DNA of 48,402 nt. It comes from SAR86 cluster bacterium. Its GTDB lineage: Bacteria; Pseudomonadota; Gammaproteobacteria; Magnimaribacterales; TMED112. The stretch is taken from NCBI GenBank assembly GCA_016779525.1, contig JADHNL010000007.1, positions 1-48,402 on the forward strand. The letters run 5' to 3'. Positions 32,215 to 41,572 of the stretch are shown here, piece by piece. The translations under genes and the position numbers were made by a program. Every line of letters begins with the position of its first letter. The stretch's first letter is position 1. The notes under the pieces are model-generated. The model searched no databases. It worked only from the letters and a program-made list of their open reading frames with translations, and was not told the origin of the DNA.

Positions 32215-33181
32215 GGCTAAAGATCTTACCCTAAACAACTCCTTAAAACTGCGTTCGAAGGCACTGAATTACTACGAATTCAATTCCAATGAACAACTTA
32301 ATAGCTTCTTTAAAAATTCACTTGATTATGAAGATTTATCAATTGTGGGTGAGGGGACCAATTCAATTTTCCCAAGTGTTTTTCATGGCACAGTCTTACG
32401 ATCAACCAATGAGAGCATAACAGAAGCTCTAAACAGCGATTCCACCATTAAGGTTGGTGCTGGGTGTAATTGGGATCACTTAGTTGATGAATGTGTGAAT
32501 AACAAATTGTTTGGTCTTGAGAACCTAGCAGGCATACCTGGATCAGTTGGGGCTGCCCCCATACAAAACATTGGTGCCTATGGTAAGGAATTATCTCAGT
32601 TTTTAACTGAGGTTGAGGTTTACGATCTAAAAGAAAAGATTTTTAAAACTCTAAGCAATGAGGAATGTAAGTTTGGTTATAGAACGAGCATATTTCAATT
32701 GCATAAGGAGTTTTTAATAACGTCGGTAACAATCAAGCTGGAAAAGGTTTTTCAGCCTTATATGGCCTATAAGGACCTAGAAAATAAAAAAATCGATTCA
32801 TCCAAAGAAATGGTTGAGCTGATTCGAACAATCAGAGATGACAAGCTGCCCGACAGGGAATCTTTCCCTAACGTTGGTAGTTTCTTTAAAAATCCTGTAC
32901 TTAGCCAGAATGAGTATGACTCAAATGAAAAATTGCATAAACTTACCAACGTCTGGAGGGAAGGGGTTAGCATTAAGCTTTCAGCAGCAGAATTAATTGA
33001 ATTAGCTGGCCTTAAGGGCATAAAAATTAACAATGTTGGCGTCTCCTTAAAGCACGCCCTAGTTCTTACATGCACTGGCATTGCCACCCAAAAAGACTTG
33101 GTTTTCATGACAAACTTAATTAGAGAAAGAGTAAAAAATGATTTCGATCTTGATATAAAAGCAGAACCAAATTTTCTATGA
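32204..33181 (+). CDS. murB: UDP-N-acetylenolpyruvoylglucosamine reductase
   Basis: A 325-residue FAD enzyme that reduces enolpyruvyl-UDP-GlcNAc to UDP-MurNAc in peptidoglycan synthesis. The FAD-binding stretch IVGEGTNSIF, LAGIPGSVGAAPIQNIGAYG and the C-terminal PNVGSFFKNPVLS are family motifs; the Ser in GSFFKNP is the usual proton donor. YRTSIFQ and the segment lengths match the E. coli-like type I enzyme. It overlaps kdsB by 11 bases and its stop overlaps the LysE-family start. Confidence 0.95.
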   Translation: MKTEAKDLTLNNSLKLRSKALNYYEFNSNEQLNSFFKNSLDYEDLSIVGEGTNSIFPSVFHGTVLRSTNESITEALNSDSTIKVGAGCNWDHLVDECVNNKLFGLENLAGIPGSVGAAPIQNIGAYGKELSQFLTEVEVYDLKEKIFKTLSNEECKFGYRTSIFQLHKEFLITSVTIKLEKVFQPYMAYKDLENKKIDSSKEMVELIRTIRDDKLPDRESFPNVGSFFKNPVLSQNEYDSNEKLHKLTNVWREGVSIKLSAAELIELAGLKGIKINNVGVSLKHALVLTCTGIATQKDLVFMTNLIRERVKNDFDLDIKAEPNFL

Positions 33182-33801
33182 GCTTTACTTTATTTTTGTC
33201 TTTGGCATTTGCTCATCTGGTGGCAGTGATTTCTCCAGGACCAGACTTTTTCTATATTGTTAAAAGTGCATTCCAAAGGGGTTTCATTAATAGTTTTTTT
33301 TCAGCAATTGGGATTGGATTTGGTGTATTTTTGCAGTGCCTGTTTAGCATTTTGGGGCTATCAGTTCTGTACAGCATCATTCCAAATCTTTACTTAATAA
33401 TCGGGTCCCTCGGTGCATGCTACCTCGTATATATAGGGGTTATGGGTCTTATCAGCAAAAGCACTGCTATTTCCAATGAAAACCCAACCAATCGAACGCC
33501 TGTTTCAGCCTTGAAAAGCTTCTTTGGAGGTGTAACTGTTAACGTCTTGAATGTAAAGGCCTTTGTTTTTTTTGCTGCTTTGTTTGGCGGTGTGATTGAT
33601 GGATTGACGCTCAATGAAGAGCTGTCCATATCTTTATACTTTTTTATTGCTACTGCGCTTTGGTTTATATTTTTATCCTTCACCCTTGCCAAAGGGATCA
33701 AAACGCTTATCAATGTCGAGACACAAAACAAAATAATAAAAATATCCTCGGTATCCTTAATAATCGTAGGCATTGGGTTAGGAGCCTATATATGGACTTA
33801 A
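33178..33801 (+). CDS. LysE/RhtB-family amino acid exporter
   Basis: A 207-residue inner-membrane protein with about six membrane helices. The start LAFAHLVAVISPGPDFFYIV contains the SPGPD motif of the LysE/RhtB exporters, followed by helix 2 with GIGFGVFLQCL, and a KSFFGGVTVNVLNVKAFVFF segment as in this family. It likely exports a neutral amino acid such as threonine or homoserine lactone-like compounds; the substrate is not readable. It shares ATGA with murB and overlaps the DUF1285 gene by 10 bases. Confidence 0.92.
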   Translation: MSFTLFLSLAFAHLVAVISPGPDFFYIVKSAFQRGFINSFFSAIGIGFGVFLQCLFSILGLSVLYSIIPNLYLIIGSLGACYLVYIGVMGLISKSTAISNENPTNRTPVSALKSFFGGVTVNVLNVKAFVFFAALFGGVIDGLTLNEELSISLYFFIATALWFIFLSFTLAKGIKTLINVETQNKIIKISSVSLIIVGIGLGAYIWT

Positions 33802-34295
33802 AAGCCATTGAAAAATCATTATTGCAACTCGATGAATATCCTTTAGAACAATGGAATCCTAAGCTCTGTGAGGGCGTGAGGTTTGATATAGATAAGGATG
33901 CTAACTGGTTTTACAACGGTTCAAAAATTGAAAGACTCAATATGATCAAACTTTTTTCAAAGCTCGTTAAAATGGAGGGTGAAAGTTATTTTATCGTCAC
34001 ACCAAGCGAAAAAATTCCAGTCTATGTTGTTAATGAGGTTTTCTCCATTATTGATTTCAGAAAAGAGAATGATGATTACTTTTTTAAAACCAACACCAAT
34101 GAATGGGTAAAATTAAGTCAGGCAAATTACCTCTCGACAGACAGTGTTAACGAGCAACCTTATCCAAAAATTAAATTAAAAGAAAATGTCTTTGGCTTGC
34201 TAACCAGAAGCTTATTTTACAATTTAATTGAACATGCCAATAACGATAAAGACCGTCTATATATCATGTCGGATGGCAAGAAATTCTATTTTTAG
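33792..34295 (+). CDS. DUF1285 protein
   Basis: A 167-residue soluble protein of the DUF1285 family, conserved in Pseudomonas and other proteobacteria, of unknown function. The segment VRFDIDKDANWFYNGSKIER followed by MIKLFSKLVKMEGESYFIVTP is the characteristic N-terminal strand-helix pattern; the C-terminus (LTRSLFYNLIEHA) is helical. I start at the ATG at 33792, which overlaps the exporter gene by 10 bases; the frame is open further upstream, but that would lie inside the exporter gene. Its 3' end overlaps the convergent EEP-family gene by 4 bases. Confidence 0.85.
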   Translation: MDLKAIEKSLLQLDEYPLEQWNPKLCEGVRFDIDKDANWFYNGSKIERLNMIKLFSKLVKMEGESYFIVTPSEKIPVYVVNEVFSIIDFRKENDDYFFKTNTNEWVKLSQANYLSTDSVNEQPYPKIKLKENVFGLLTRSLFYNLIEHANNDKDRLYIMSDGKKFYF

Positions 34296-35269
34296 AAAAC
34301 GATTTCAGCGACAACAGGAAAGTGATCGGATACACCACGTTTTCTTTTTTGATCAAATCTTATTTGAAAACCCTCTTTATCCGTCTGAAGAGGGTGCTTA
34401 ACCACCTTTATGCTTTCGGGAACAAATTCTGCACCTGAGTTACGGAGCACCATAATGCTATCAAGGTAAGACCAGGTTCTATTTCTGAAGTAAAAGGTTG
34501 ATCCAAGACAATCTGCACAGCCTTCCACATGGGATATCTTCCATATTGGCGAGGCGTAATCACGGTAAATATTCTCGACTTTGTCTTCAGTGGAGTTAAC
34601 ATTAAAATCTCCCACTGCCACCGCAGGTACAGTGGTTTTTGATGCAATTTTATTTAAACTTTCAAATGCGTCCTTGCGCATTGAGCTGGCGTGATGCCCC
34701 GCAGGAAAGTGCACAACAAAGACTTTAAAATCTTTGCCCCTAACATCCAAAGTGACCTCATAAACTCCACGTGTATCTCTTTGCGCTTGTGTGGTGACAC
34801 CTGCAAACTCTATTCGATGCAGAATTGACTCTTTAATGGGAAATTTTGAAATGACACCTAGATCTATACCTCTCTCGTCTTGCCCCTCAATTAAATCGTA
34901 AGCTACATAACCGTTTTGCTTTACCCGATTGTAAAGACGCTCAAGCATGCCAATGTTTTCAACTTCCTGGAGCCCAATGATATCAACGTCTTCTGATAAA
35001 ATAACCGTCGATAGATTTTGTAATTTAATGTCAATGACTTTGTCATTCCAATCTAGATACAAACAACTATCGCGCCAACTCTTAACCTCGATTAAATTAC
35101 AACCTTCTAGGTGTTTTGCAGTCTGTTTGTCTTTAAGTGCTATATAAGTTTCATCAACTCTGTTGGGGTCGTCCTTGTTATCAAAAAGATTCTCGACATT
35201 AAAAGTCATGACAGAAACTTTTTCGGCATTTAGGGCAAAGGTTAAGAAAAAGATTAAGACAAATCTCAC
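34292..35269 (-). CDS. Exported endonuclease/exonuclease/phosphatase-family protein
   Basis: A 325-residue protein with a signal peptide (MRFVLIFFLTFALNAE) and an EEP (DNase I-like) fold: VMTFNVENLFDNKDDPN with the Asn and Glu that bind metal, IIGLQEVENI, VVHFPAGHHAS with the catalytic His, VAVGDFNVNSTED with metal-site Asp and Asn, and GVSDHFPVVAEI. It could be an extracellular nuclease or a phosphodiesterase/phosphatase releasing phosphate; I cannot choose. The start is GTG at 35269, overlapping the stop of a 38-residue ORF (GTGA), which suggests translational coupling. Confidence 0.9.
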   Translation of the reverse strand: MRFVLIFFLTFALNAEKVSVMTFNVENLFDNKDDPNRVDETYIALKDKQTAKHLEGCNLIEVKSWRDSCLYLDWNDKVIDIKLQNLSTVILSEDVDIIGLQEVENIGMLERLYNRVKQNGYVAYDLIEGQDERGIDLGVISKFPIKESILHRIEFAGVTTQAQRDTRGVYEVTLDVRGKDFKVFVVHFPAGHHASSMRKDAFESLNKIASKTTVPAVAVGDFNVNSTEDKVENIYRDYASPIWKISHVEGCADCLGSTFYFRNRTWSYLDSIMVLRNSGAEFVPESIKVVKHPLQTDKEGFQIRFDQKRKRGVSDHFPVVAEIVF

Positions 35270-35382
35270 TTGATTTTTATAGTAGAAACTTTATCCGCAT
35301 ATGCAGCATTGCCTCTATTTATTTCCAAACTAACAATGGCGTTAATGGCTAAAGAAATAAAAAAAACTAATAAAATCTTCAT
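35266..35382 (-). CDS. 38-residue exported or membrane peptide, coupled to the EEP gene
   Basis: A short ORF reading MKILLVFFISLAINAIVSLE and then a polar tail ending STIKIK. The first 18 residues look like a signal peptide or a single membrane helix. Its TGA stop overlaps the GTG start of the EEP gene as GTGA, a typical coupling arrangement, and there is no other gene in this 113-base gap. I do not recognise it. It could be a real small protein or a leader peptide whose translation controls the downstream gene. Confidence 0.5.
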   Translation of the reverse strand: MKILLVFFISLAINAIVSLEINRGNAAYADKVSTIKIK

Positions 35383-35675
35383 AAATTAATTCCTTCTGCC
35401 AATAATAATTTCTTTTTCTTTGAAACACCACCACGCATAGAGAATCCGCCTATTTTATTATTGCTAGCGATCACTCGATGACAAGGCACATCAATAGGGA
35501 AGGGGTTCTTACCGCAAGCATTAGCAACAGCACGATACGCTTTTGGTTTGCCAATCTTTTGTGCCAATTCTTTGTACGACATCACAGAGCCTCTAGGAAT
35601 TTTACGCATCTCATGCCAAACCTTTTTTTGAAATAAGGTAGCGGGGTAGTTATCTATTTTCTGCGATAAATTCAT
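35379..35675 (-). CDS. ogt: One-domain O6-alkylguanine-DNA methyltransferase
   Basis: A 98-residue protein consisting only of the DNA-binding catalytic domain of Ogt/MGMT. The helix-turn-helix region reads IPRGSVMSYKELAQKIGKPK, with AYRAVANACGKNPFPIDVPCHRVI: the acceptor Cys in PCHRV is present, so it is a methyltransferase and not an alkyltransferase-like protein, which has Trp there. The usual N-terminal ribonuclease-like domain is missing. It repairs O6-methylguanine by transferring the methyl group to Cys. The start overlaps the end of the DUF885 gene by 26 bases, so they are co-transcribed. Confidence 0.9.
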   Translation of the reverse strand: MNLSQKIDNYPATLFQKKVWHEMRKIPRGSVMSYKELAQKIGKPKAYRAVANACGKNPFPIDVPCHRVIASNNKIGGFSMRGGVSKKKKLLLAEGINL

Positions 35676-37425
35676 CGACCTTTTCTTCCATAATGCTTAG
35701 AGGAATTGATCCAAAGCTAAGAATGAAATCGTGATAATCTCGAATGTCAAAATTGTCCCCCAGTTCTGCCTTGGCTTTATCTCTTAGCTCCATGATTTTC
35801 AGCTGACCAATCTTATAAGCCAGAGCTTGTCCTGGCCATGCAATATACCTATCAACTTCGTTTTCAATGTCTTGCTGAGTTTTCGCTGTATTCTCCAAGA
35901 ATAGGTTTATTGCATCGTCCCTAGTCCAATCTTTGTAGTGCATTCCTGTGTCAACAACCAATCTGATGGCGCGCCACATATCGTAAGTTAGCTGACCAAT
36001 CTTGTCATAGGGGTCTTCGTACAAACCCATACTTTCTCCCAACTGCTCACTGTAGAGCCCCCAGCCTTCAACAAAAGCTGTAAAACTCAAGTAGTTTCTA
36101 AAATTCGGAACATTTTCAAGCTCTTGGGCAAGGGATATTTGATGATGATGGCCTGGTACTGCTTCGTGTACTGTCAAAACGGGGATCTCATATTTAGGTC
36201 TTGTTTCTGGCTTGTATAGGTTTGCATAAAAATACCCAGGACGACCTGCACTTGGGGCATTGTAGTAAGCAGTGGTAGTGAAGGGTGCTGATTCCATTGG
36301 GATAGGAATGACGCCATAAGGCGCTCTAGGTAGCTTATTGAAGAGTGTTGGCATGTATGCATCAATCTTCTTTGACATGGCTCTGTAGGCATCAAGGAGC
36401 TCTTCGCCTGTCTCATAATAAAATTGTGGATCTGTTCGTAGAAATTCTAAAAATGAGCGGAAATCGCCTTCCCAAGCCACTGAATTCATGACGTCTTCCA
36501 TTTCAGACCGTATACGAGCAACCTCCTGCAAGCCAATTTCATGTATTTCGTCTGGTGTTAGATTTGTTGTTGTATGGTATCTAGCGAGATATTCGTACCA
36601 TTCTCTGCCATTGGGTACCTCTTTGATGCCAATGCCTGCTCTAGACTGAGGCAGATATTCTTCACGTAAGAAAGTTGCTAATTCTTGATAGGCAGGGTTT
36701 AGTTCCTCCAAAATGTATGTTTTGACGTCTGAAATTAGCTCCTGAGCATCATCTTTGCCCAAAATCTCATCACTACCAAGAAATACTCGTAAATAGGGAT
36801 GAGAATCAATTTCAGCGCCCAGCAAAGATTCAATTTGCGATACAACACCTTCAGTTACCAAACGTGGCTGAGTGTAGCCTTTTGATAAACCTTCTCTGTT
36901 GTTAATCAGCGAATTTTTGACGTTCTGGGTGTAACCTTTAACCCGCTTAAACCAATTCAAATAATCAGATTTTGTTGTGAAATTAAGTCGATTGCCATAA
37001 TCATAGTAATCTTGCACGCCGCCTCTTTGATTGAGCCTCATGTAGAAAGATGGATACTTTCTGCCTTCTAGACTAACCTCGTAATCTAACTTTAAAAGAC
37101 GGTAATTTAACTGGTTCTCTTCTGATAAATTATCTGAGTTGATGGAATCCAATACTTTAAGCACATACTCTTCGTAGTCCCTGTTGTCGTAGAAATCAGC
37201 CACCGAATTACTCGAGACTTTATCGTCGTAACGTTTGTCGCCTAGCAAGCTTGCAAAATATGGATTCTTTTCTAGAGTTGTTTCCCAATTTTCATCGAGA
37301 AACTCTTCAAACTTTATCTCGTCGGCATTCTTTTTTTCAGTATTGAGGTAACTGTAAGCAAAGTTTGATGCAATCCCAACGATTGCCGCAATAAGGATAA
37401 CGCTGATAAACTGTCCAAATTTCAT
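35650..37425 (-). CDS. DUF885 family exported metallopeptidase-like protein
   Basis: A 591-residue protein with an N-terminal membrane anchor or uncleaved signal (VILIAAIVGIASNFAYSYL). The body is the DUF885 fold: an early FASLLGDKRYDD, GYTQPRLVTEGVVSQIESLL, and the zinc-peptidase-like motif LTVHEAVPGHHHQISLAQ, in which HEAxPGHH gives the probable metal ligands; then FVEGWGLYSEQLGESMGLY. It is probably a periplasmic, membrane-tethered peptidase or carboxypeptidase; substrate unknown. The gene lies 12 bases after ETF-QO on the same strand and runs into ogt. Confidence 0.9.
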   Translation of the reverse strand: MKFGQFISVILIAAIVGIASNFAYSYLNTEKKNADEIKFEEFLDENWETTLEKNPYFASLLGDKRYDDKVSSNSVADFYDNRDYEEYVLKVLDSINSDNLSEENQLNYRLLKLDYEVSLEGRKYPSFYMRLNQRGGVQDYYDYGNRLNFTTKSDYLNWFKRVKGYTQNVKNSLINNREGLSKGYTQPRLVTEGVVSQIESLLGAEIDSHPYLRVFLGSDEILGKDDAQELISDVKTYILEELNPAYQELATFLREEYLPQSRAGIGIKEVPNGREWYEYLARYHTTTNLTPDEIHEIGLQEVARIRSEMEDVMNSVAWEGDFRSFLEFLRTDPQFYYETGEELLDAYRAMSKKIDAYMPTLFNKLPRAPYGVIPIPMESAPFTTTAYYNAPSAGRPGYFYANLYKPETRPKYEIPVLTVHEAVPGHHHQISLAQELENVPNFRNYLSFTAFVEGWGLYSEQLGESMGLYEDPYDKIGQLTYDMWRAIRLVVDTGMHYKDWTRDDAINLFLENTAKTQQDIENEVDRYIAWPGQALAYKIGQLKIMELRDKAKAELGDNFDIRDYHDFILSFGSIPLSIMEEKVDEFIAENR

Positions 37426-37437
37426 AGTTAAAGATTA

Positions 37438-39066
37438 CTACATATTTGGATAATTTGGGCCACCTCCGCCTTCGGGGGATACCCACTTAATATTCTGGGA
37501 TGGTTCCTTAATGTCGCAGGTCTTACAATGAATGCAATTTTGGGAATTAATTTGAAATCTTTTGACCCCATTCTCCTCTACTATCTCATATACACCTGCA
37601 GGACAATACCTCTGCGCAGGCTCATCATAGAGCTCTAGGTTCTTTTCTATTGGTAAATTAGCATCTTTTAATACTAAATGGCACGGCTGATCTTCCTCGT
37701 GATAAGTGTTGGATAAAAAGACTGAGCTTAACTTATCAAAAGTAATCTCATTGTCGTATTTTGGATAATCAATTTTTTTAGTCTCCTTTGCTGGCAGTAA
37801 ACACTCATGATCTGGAGTAGGATGGTTCAGAGTAATCGGCATTTTGCCTCTAAAAATAAGTTGGTCTAATACGTTCATAGCGGCGCCAATTAAGCCGCCA
37901 AATTTATGAAAAAATGGCCCAAAGTTTCTTGATTTGTAGAGCTCCTCATAAAGCCAAGACTTTTTGATTTTCTCATCTAAAGATTTTGTTTCTCCCTTGA
38001 TATTTGCCAGTATTACTTCTGCTGCATCCATACCTGACTTCATAGCGGTATGGGTTCCTTTAATCTTAGAAAAATTAAGAGTTCCAGCGTTATCTCCAAC
38101 CAGATAACCGCCCGGAAAATCCATGCTAGGCAAGCTTTGAAGGCCCCCTTTGATCAGCGCTCGAGCTCCATAGCTTAACCTCTTACCGCCTTTGAGGTAT
38201 TTTTTTATACTAGAGTGCGACTTCCATTTTTGAAATTCATCGTATGGACTTAGGTGAGGGTTCTTGTAGTCCAGTGGAATCACTATTCCCAAAAGAACTT
38301 GATTGTTTTCAGCATGGTACATATAAGAGCCACCAGGGGTGTCGTTTGGCAGTGGCCAACCATTGGTATGAACAACAAGTCCCTCTTCGTGCATTGATGG
38401 GTCAATCTCCCAAATTTCCTTGAAACCTATGCCATAGTGCTGAGGGTCTTTTCCTTGGCTAAGATCAAACTTTTGTATCAATTCCTTGCCAAGGTGTCCG
38501 CGACATCCTTCAGCAAATACTGTGGCCAGATTACCTCTAATTTCCATACCTGGTTGAAATGAATCTTTGTGAGAGCCATCTTCTGCAACCCCCATATCCC
38601 CAGTTAAAACTCCAATAACTCTATCGTTTTCATACAGTATCTTTGAAGCAGGAAAGCCTGGAAAAACATCAACTCCAAGTGACTCAGCTTGTTCAGCCAA
38701 CCACCTGCAGAGATTTGCCAAACTGATAATGTAATTGCCGTGGTTCTGCATTGTTGGCATCAAGAAGGAGGGAATATCAACCGAAAGATTGTCGTTAATA
38801 AGAAACTTCAGACGATCTTTTTTAACAGGTACGTTTAACGGTGCTCCTTTCTCTTTCCAGTTCGGTATCAGTTCATCGAGTGCAGTAGTTTGAAAGACAT
38901 TGCCAGACAATATGTGGCCACCAATTTCAGCACTCTTCTCTAGAAGGCAAATATTTTTATCTAAGTTATTTTCTTTAAAAAGTTGTGCAAGCTTAATTGC
39001 AGTTGAAAGACCGGATGGACCACCACCCACTATCACTACATCGTAATCCATTGATTCTCTTTCCAT
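37438..39066 (-). CDS. etfQO: Electron transfer flavoprotein-ubiquinone oxidoreductase
   Basis: A 542-residue membrane-associated flavoprotein that passes electrons from reduced ETF to ubiquinone. FAD fold VVIVGGGPSGLSTAIKLAQ at the N-terminus, GCRGHLGKELI, and SYMYHAENNQVLLGIVIPLD mark the family. The C-terminal 4Fe-4S site has Cys in RYCPAGVYE and the three Cys of CIHCKTC. The frame starts at ATG 39066; a second ATG at 39051 (MDYDVVIVGGG) follows a better ribosome site, AAAGAG, and may be the true start. It is divergent from etfB across 64 bases, placing the whole ETF route together. Confidence 0.95.
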   Translation of the reverse strand: MERESMDYDVVIVGGGPSGLSTAIKLAQLFKENNLDKNICLLEKSAEIGGHILSGNVFQTTALDELIPNWKEKGAPLNVPVKKDRLKFLINDNLSVDIPSFLMPTMQNHGNYIISLANLCRWLAEQAESLGVDVFPGFPASKILYENDRVIGVLTGDMGVAEDGSHKDSFQPGMEIRGNLATVFAEGCRGHLGKELIQKFDLSQGKDPQHYGIGFKEIWEIDPSMHEEGLVVHTNGWPLPNDTPGGSYMYHAENNQVLLGIVIPLDYKNPHLSPYDEFQKWKSHSSIKKYLKGGKRLSYGARALIKGGLQSLPSMDFPGGYLVGDNAGTLNFSKIKGTHTAMKSGMDAAEVILANIKGETKSLDEKIKKSWLYEELYKSRNFGPFFHKFGGLIGAAMNVLDQLIFRGKMPITLNHPTPDHECLLPAKETKKIDYPKYDNEITFDKLSSVFLSNTYHEEDQPCHLVLKDANLPIEKNLELYDEPAQRYCPAGVYEIVEENGVKRFQINSQNCIHCKTCDIKEPSQNIKWVSPEGGGGPNYPNM

Positions 39067-39130
39067 ATTATTGACCCAAACTATTTAATTTTTCTTCAAT
39101 TACTATATATTGATATCCATAATTTAAACA

Positions 39131-39883
39131 ATGAAAATCCTAGTACCAATCAAACGAGTTAATGATTATAACGTCAAAGTAAGGCCTAACCAAAGCAATA
39201 CAGATGTTGATCTTTCCAATGTGAAAATGGCGGTAAATCCGTTTTGCGAAATTGCTATCGAAGAAGCTATAAGAATCAAAGAATCAGGCAATGCCGAAGA
39301 AGTGGTAGTGGTAACTGTTGGTGATGAGAAACATCAAGAGCAATTAAGAACAGCCTTAGCGCTTGGTGCTGACAGAGCCATTCACGTCAAAACTGAAAAT
39401 CCTCTTCAGCCCTTAGACATAGCAAAAGTCCTTGTTAAGGTTTTTGAAAAAGAATCACCTGAATTGGTCCTGATGGGTAAGCAAGGTATTGATGGTGACC
39501 ACAATCAAACTGGGCAAATGCTTGCAGCAATGCTTGGATTGCCACAAGCCACATTCGCATCTAAGGTAGAACTTCAAGCTGGTAGCGTTGAAGTAACTAG
39601 AGAAATTGACGGTGGCTTGGAAACACTAAAGGCCGAACTTCCTGCCATAGTGACAACCGATTTGAGGCTAAACGAGCCAAGGTACGCTTCGCTTCCAAAT
39701 ATAATGAAAGCAAAAAGAAAGCCCATCGATGAACTAGATTTAGACGCACTAGGAGTATCGCCGAAAAATAGAGTCGAGCTAGTTGCGGTAGAGTCACCTG
39801 CGGAGAGACAGGAAGGCATTAAAGTAGAGTCTGTTGACGAGCTGGTTGATAAACTTAAAAACGAGGCAAAGGTAATAGAATGA
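39131..39883 (+). CDS. etfB: Electron transfer flavoprotein, beta subunit
   Basis: A 250-residue ETF beta subunit. It opens with [18 protein letters not shown] and includes [16 protein letters not shown], the [13 protein letters not shown] loop and [20 protein letters not shown], which bind AMP and the partner dehydrogenase. With EtfA it carries electrons from acyl-CoA and other dehydrogenases to ETF-QO, which is encoded divergently next door. It is coupled to etfA by a 4-base ATGA overlap. Confidence 0.97.
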   Translation: MKILVPIKRVNDYNVKVRPNQSNTDVDLSNVKMAVNPFCEIAIEEAIRIKESGNAEEVVVVTVGDEKHQEQLRTALALGADRAIHVKTENPLQPLDIAKVLVKVFEKESPELVLMGKQGIDGDHNQTGQMLAAMLGLPQATFASKVELQAGSVEVTREIDGGLETLKAELPAIVTTDLRLNEPRYASLPNIMKAKRKPIDELDLDALGVSPKNRVELVAVESPAERQEGIKVESVDELVDKLKNEAKVIE

Positions 39884-40809
39884 AAACATTAGTACTAGTA
39901 GAACATGATAATGCTGAGGTAGCAGCTGCTACTTTAAGTACTGTAAAAGCAGCGTCTTTGTTAGGTCAAGACATTGATCTTCTTGTTGCAGCTAGCTCTC
40001 AGGTTATCGCGCAAAAAGCTTCGCAAATTGATGGTGTCTCAAAAGTATTATCTTTTGTGGACGGTCGTTTTGACAATGAAATTGCCGAGGATGTGGCAGA
40101 GTGTGTTGTGCAGGTTGCTAACGACTATAATTTCTTTCTTGCCAGCTCAAGCACTACCGGGAAAAACAGCCTCCCAAGATTCGCAGCGCTGCTGGATATT
40201 CAACAAATTTCCGAAGTCATTGAAATAATTGATAACGCAACATTTAAAAAACCAATTTATGCTGGAGCTTGTATTGCAACAGTTAAAACCAATCAAGAAA
40301 AAAATGTTCTTTCGATAAGAACCACAGCATTTGATAAGGCATCAGCAGAATCAGGCAATGCTCAAGTCATTGAGATGTCTGTGACCGATACTTCTTCAAA
40401 AAAGTCTGCCTTTATAAAAAACGAACTTACAGTATCTGATAGACCAGAATTAACATCTGCTGACATCGTTATATCAGGTGGTAGAGGGATGCAAGATGCT
40501 GACAACTTTAAACTTCTTGATGGTATTGCCAATAAGCTCAATGCTGCTGTTGGGGCTTCTAGAGCGGCAGTGGATTCAGGGTTTGCTCCCAATGATTATC
40601 AGGTTGGGCAAACAGGAAAATCCGTGGCACCAAACCTTTACATTGCCGTTGGTATTTCTGGCGCCATTCAGCACTTGGCTGGCATGAAAGATTCAAAAAC
40701 CATTGTCGCCATCAATAAAGACGAAGAGGCACCCATTTTCAAAGTTGCGGATTACGGTCTGGTAGGTGATCTTTTTGAAGTGCTGCCGGAGCTTGAGTCC
40801 AAACTTTAA
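39880..40809 (+). CDS. etfA: Electron transfer flavoprotein, alpha subunit
   Basis: A 309-residue ETF alpha subunit holding the FAD of the heterodimer. The C-terminal FAD domain shows [59 protein letters not shown] and [20 protein letters not shown], all diagnostic. It forms a pair with etfB through ATGA. Its 3' end overlaps the convergent DUF2970-like gene by 4 bases. Confidence 0.97.
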   Translation: MKTLVLVEHDNAEVAAATLSTVKAASLLGQDIDLLVAASSQVIAQKASQIDGVSKVLSFVDGRFDNEIAEDVAECVVQVANDYNFFLASSSTTGKNSLPRFAALLDIQQISEVIEIIDNATFKKPIYAGACIATVKTNQEKNVLSIRTTAFDKASAESGNAQVIEMSVTDTSSKKSAFIKNELTVSDRPELTSADIVISGGRGMQDADNFKLLDGIANKLNAAVGASRAAVDSGFAPNDYQVGQTGKSVAPNLYIAVGISGAIQHLAGMKDSKTIVAINKDEEAPIFKVADYGLVGDLFEVLPELESKL

Positions 40810-40973
40810 ATTAGAAAATTTACTATCAATAACACCACGGATAGGAACACGGTCAAAACAATAACCAAAAAGAAAAGCACTGTCTTGAAAGGCGCTTTTT
40901 TTAGCATTTCCTCCAGGATCTCTTTCTGACCAACACCTAAAAGTAATGACAGCAAATTCTTTAATATTTTCAT
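40806..40973 (-). CDS. Small membrane protein, DUF2970-like
   Basis: A 55-residue ORF reading MKILKNLLSLLLGVGQKEIL and then a charged helix and one membrane helix (TVLFFLVIVLTVFLSVVLLI). The layout, a short amphipathic N-terminus containing GVG followed by a single C-terminal helix ending LIVNFLI, matches my memory of DUF2970 proteins, found widely in gammaproteobacteria without known function. It fills the gap between etfA and nfuA. It was found by reading the minus strand and is too short for ordinary ORF cut-offs. Confidence 0.65.
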   Translation of the reverse strand: MKILKNLLSLLLGVGQKEILEEMLKKAPFKTVLFFLVIVLTVFLSVVLLIVNFLI

Positions 40974-40993
40974 TTTAGGCTTATATTACTATC

Positions 40994-41572
40994 ATGATTA
41001 ATGTTACTCCAAGTGCTCAGGAATATCTTGCTGGTCTAGTTGCCAAAAAAGACTTTGAATGCAACATTAGGATTTTTGTCTCAGATCCTGGAACACCAAG
41101 AGCAGAGACCTGTCTGGCTTTTTGCAAAACAGAAGAATCAAAAGATTCAGATCACGAAATTAAATACGAGAAGTTCTCTTTGTTTATTGAGGAGCTAAGC
41201 ATGCCTTACCTTGATGATGCAGAAGTGAATTACGACAAAGACAATTTCGGCGGCCAATTAACAATTAAAGCTCCAAGCTCAAGAGTTCCGAGAGTAGGGG
41301 AGGATGCTTCTCTTGAAGATAAAGTTAACTATGTCTTATACAGTGAAATTAATCCGCAATTAGCGTCGCATGGGGGCAATGTTCATCTTCAGGAGATCAC
41401 GCGAGACAACTATGTTGTTCTGCAATTTGGTGGCGGCTGTCAAGGCTGTGGAATGGTCGACGTAACCTTGAAAGAAGGGATTGAAAAAACTCTTTTAGAA
41501 CAAGTGCCTGAAATAAAAGGTGTGCGCGATATTACCGATCATGCAGACAATGAGAACGCCTACTACAAGTAG
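40994..41572 (+). CDS. nfuA: Fe-S cluster carrier NfuA
   Basis: A 192-residue Fe-S biogenesis protein with two domains: a degenerate A-type carrier domain at the N-terminus (VTPSAQEYLAGLVAKKDF, no complete Cys set) and an Nfu domain from about residue 105 with VVLQFGGGCQGCGMVDVTL, whose CxxC binds a 4Fe-4S cluster in the dimer. It delivers clusters to apo-enzymes; client candidates nearby are ETF-QO and the Na+-NQR. Its stop abuts the stop of the convergent csiV gene. Confidence 0.96.
   Translation: MINVTPSAQEYLAGLVAKKDFECNIRIFVSDPGTPRAETCLAFCKTEESKDSDHEIKYEKFSLFIEELSMPYLDDAEVNYDKDNFGGQLTIKAPSSRVPRVGEDASLEDKVNYVLYSEINPQLASHGGNVHLQEITRDNYVVLQFGGGCQGCGMVDVTLKEGIEKTLLEQVPEIKGVRDITDHADNENAYYK

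Noticed and set aside
35379..35675. Calling the small protein an alkyltransferase-like (ATL) protein
   Set aside because: ATL proteins have Trp at the active-site position; this sequence has Cys in PCHRV.
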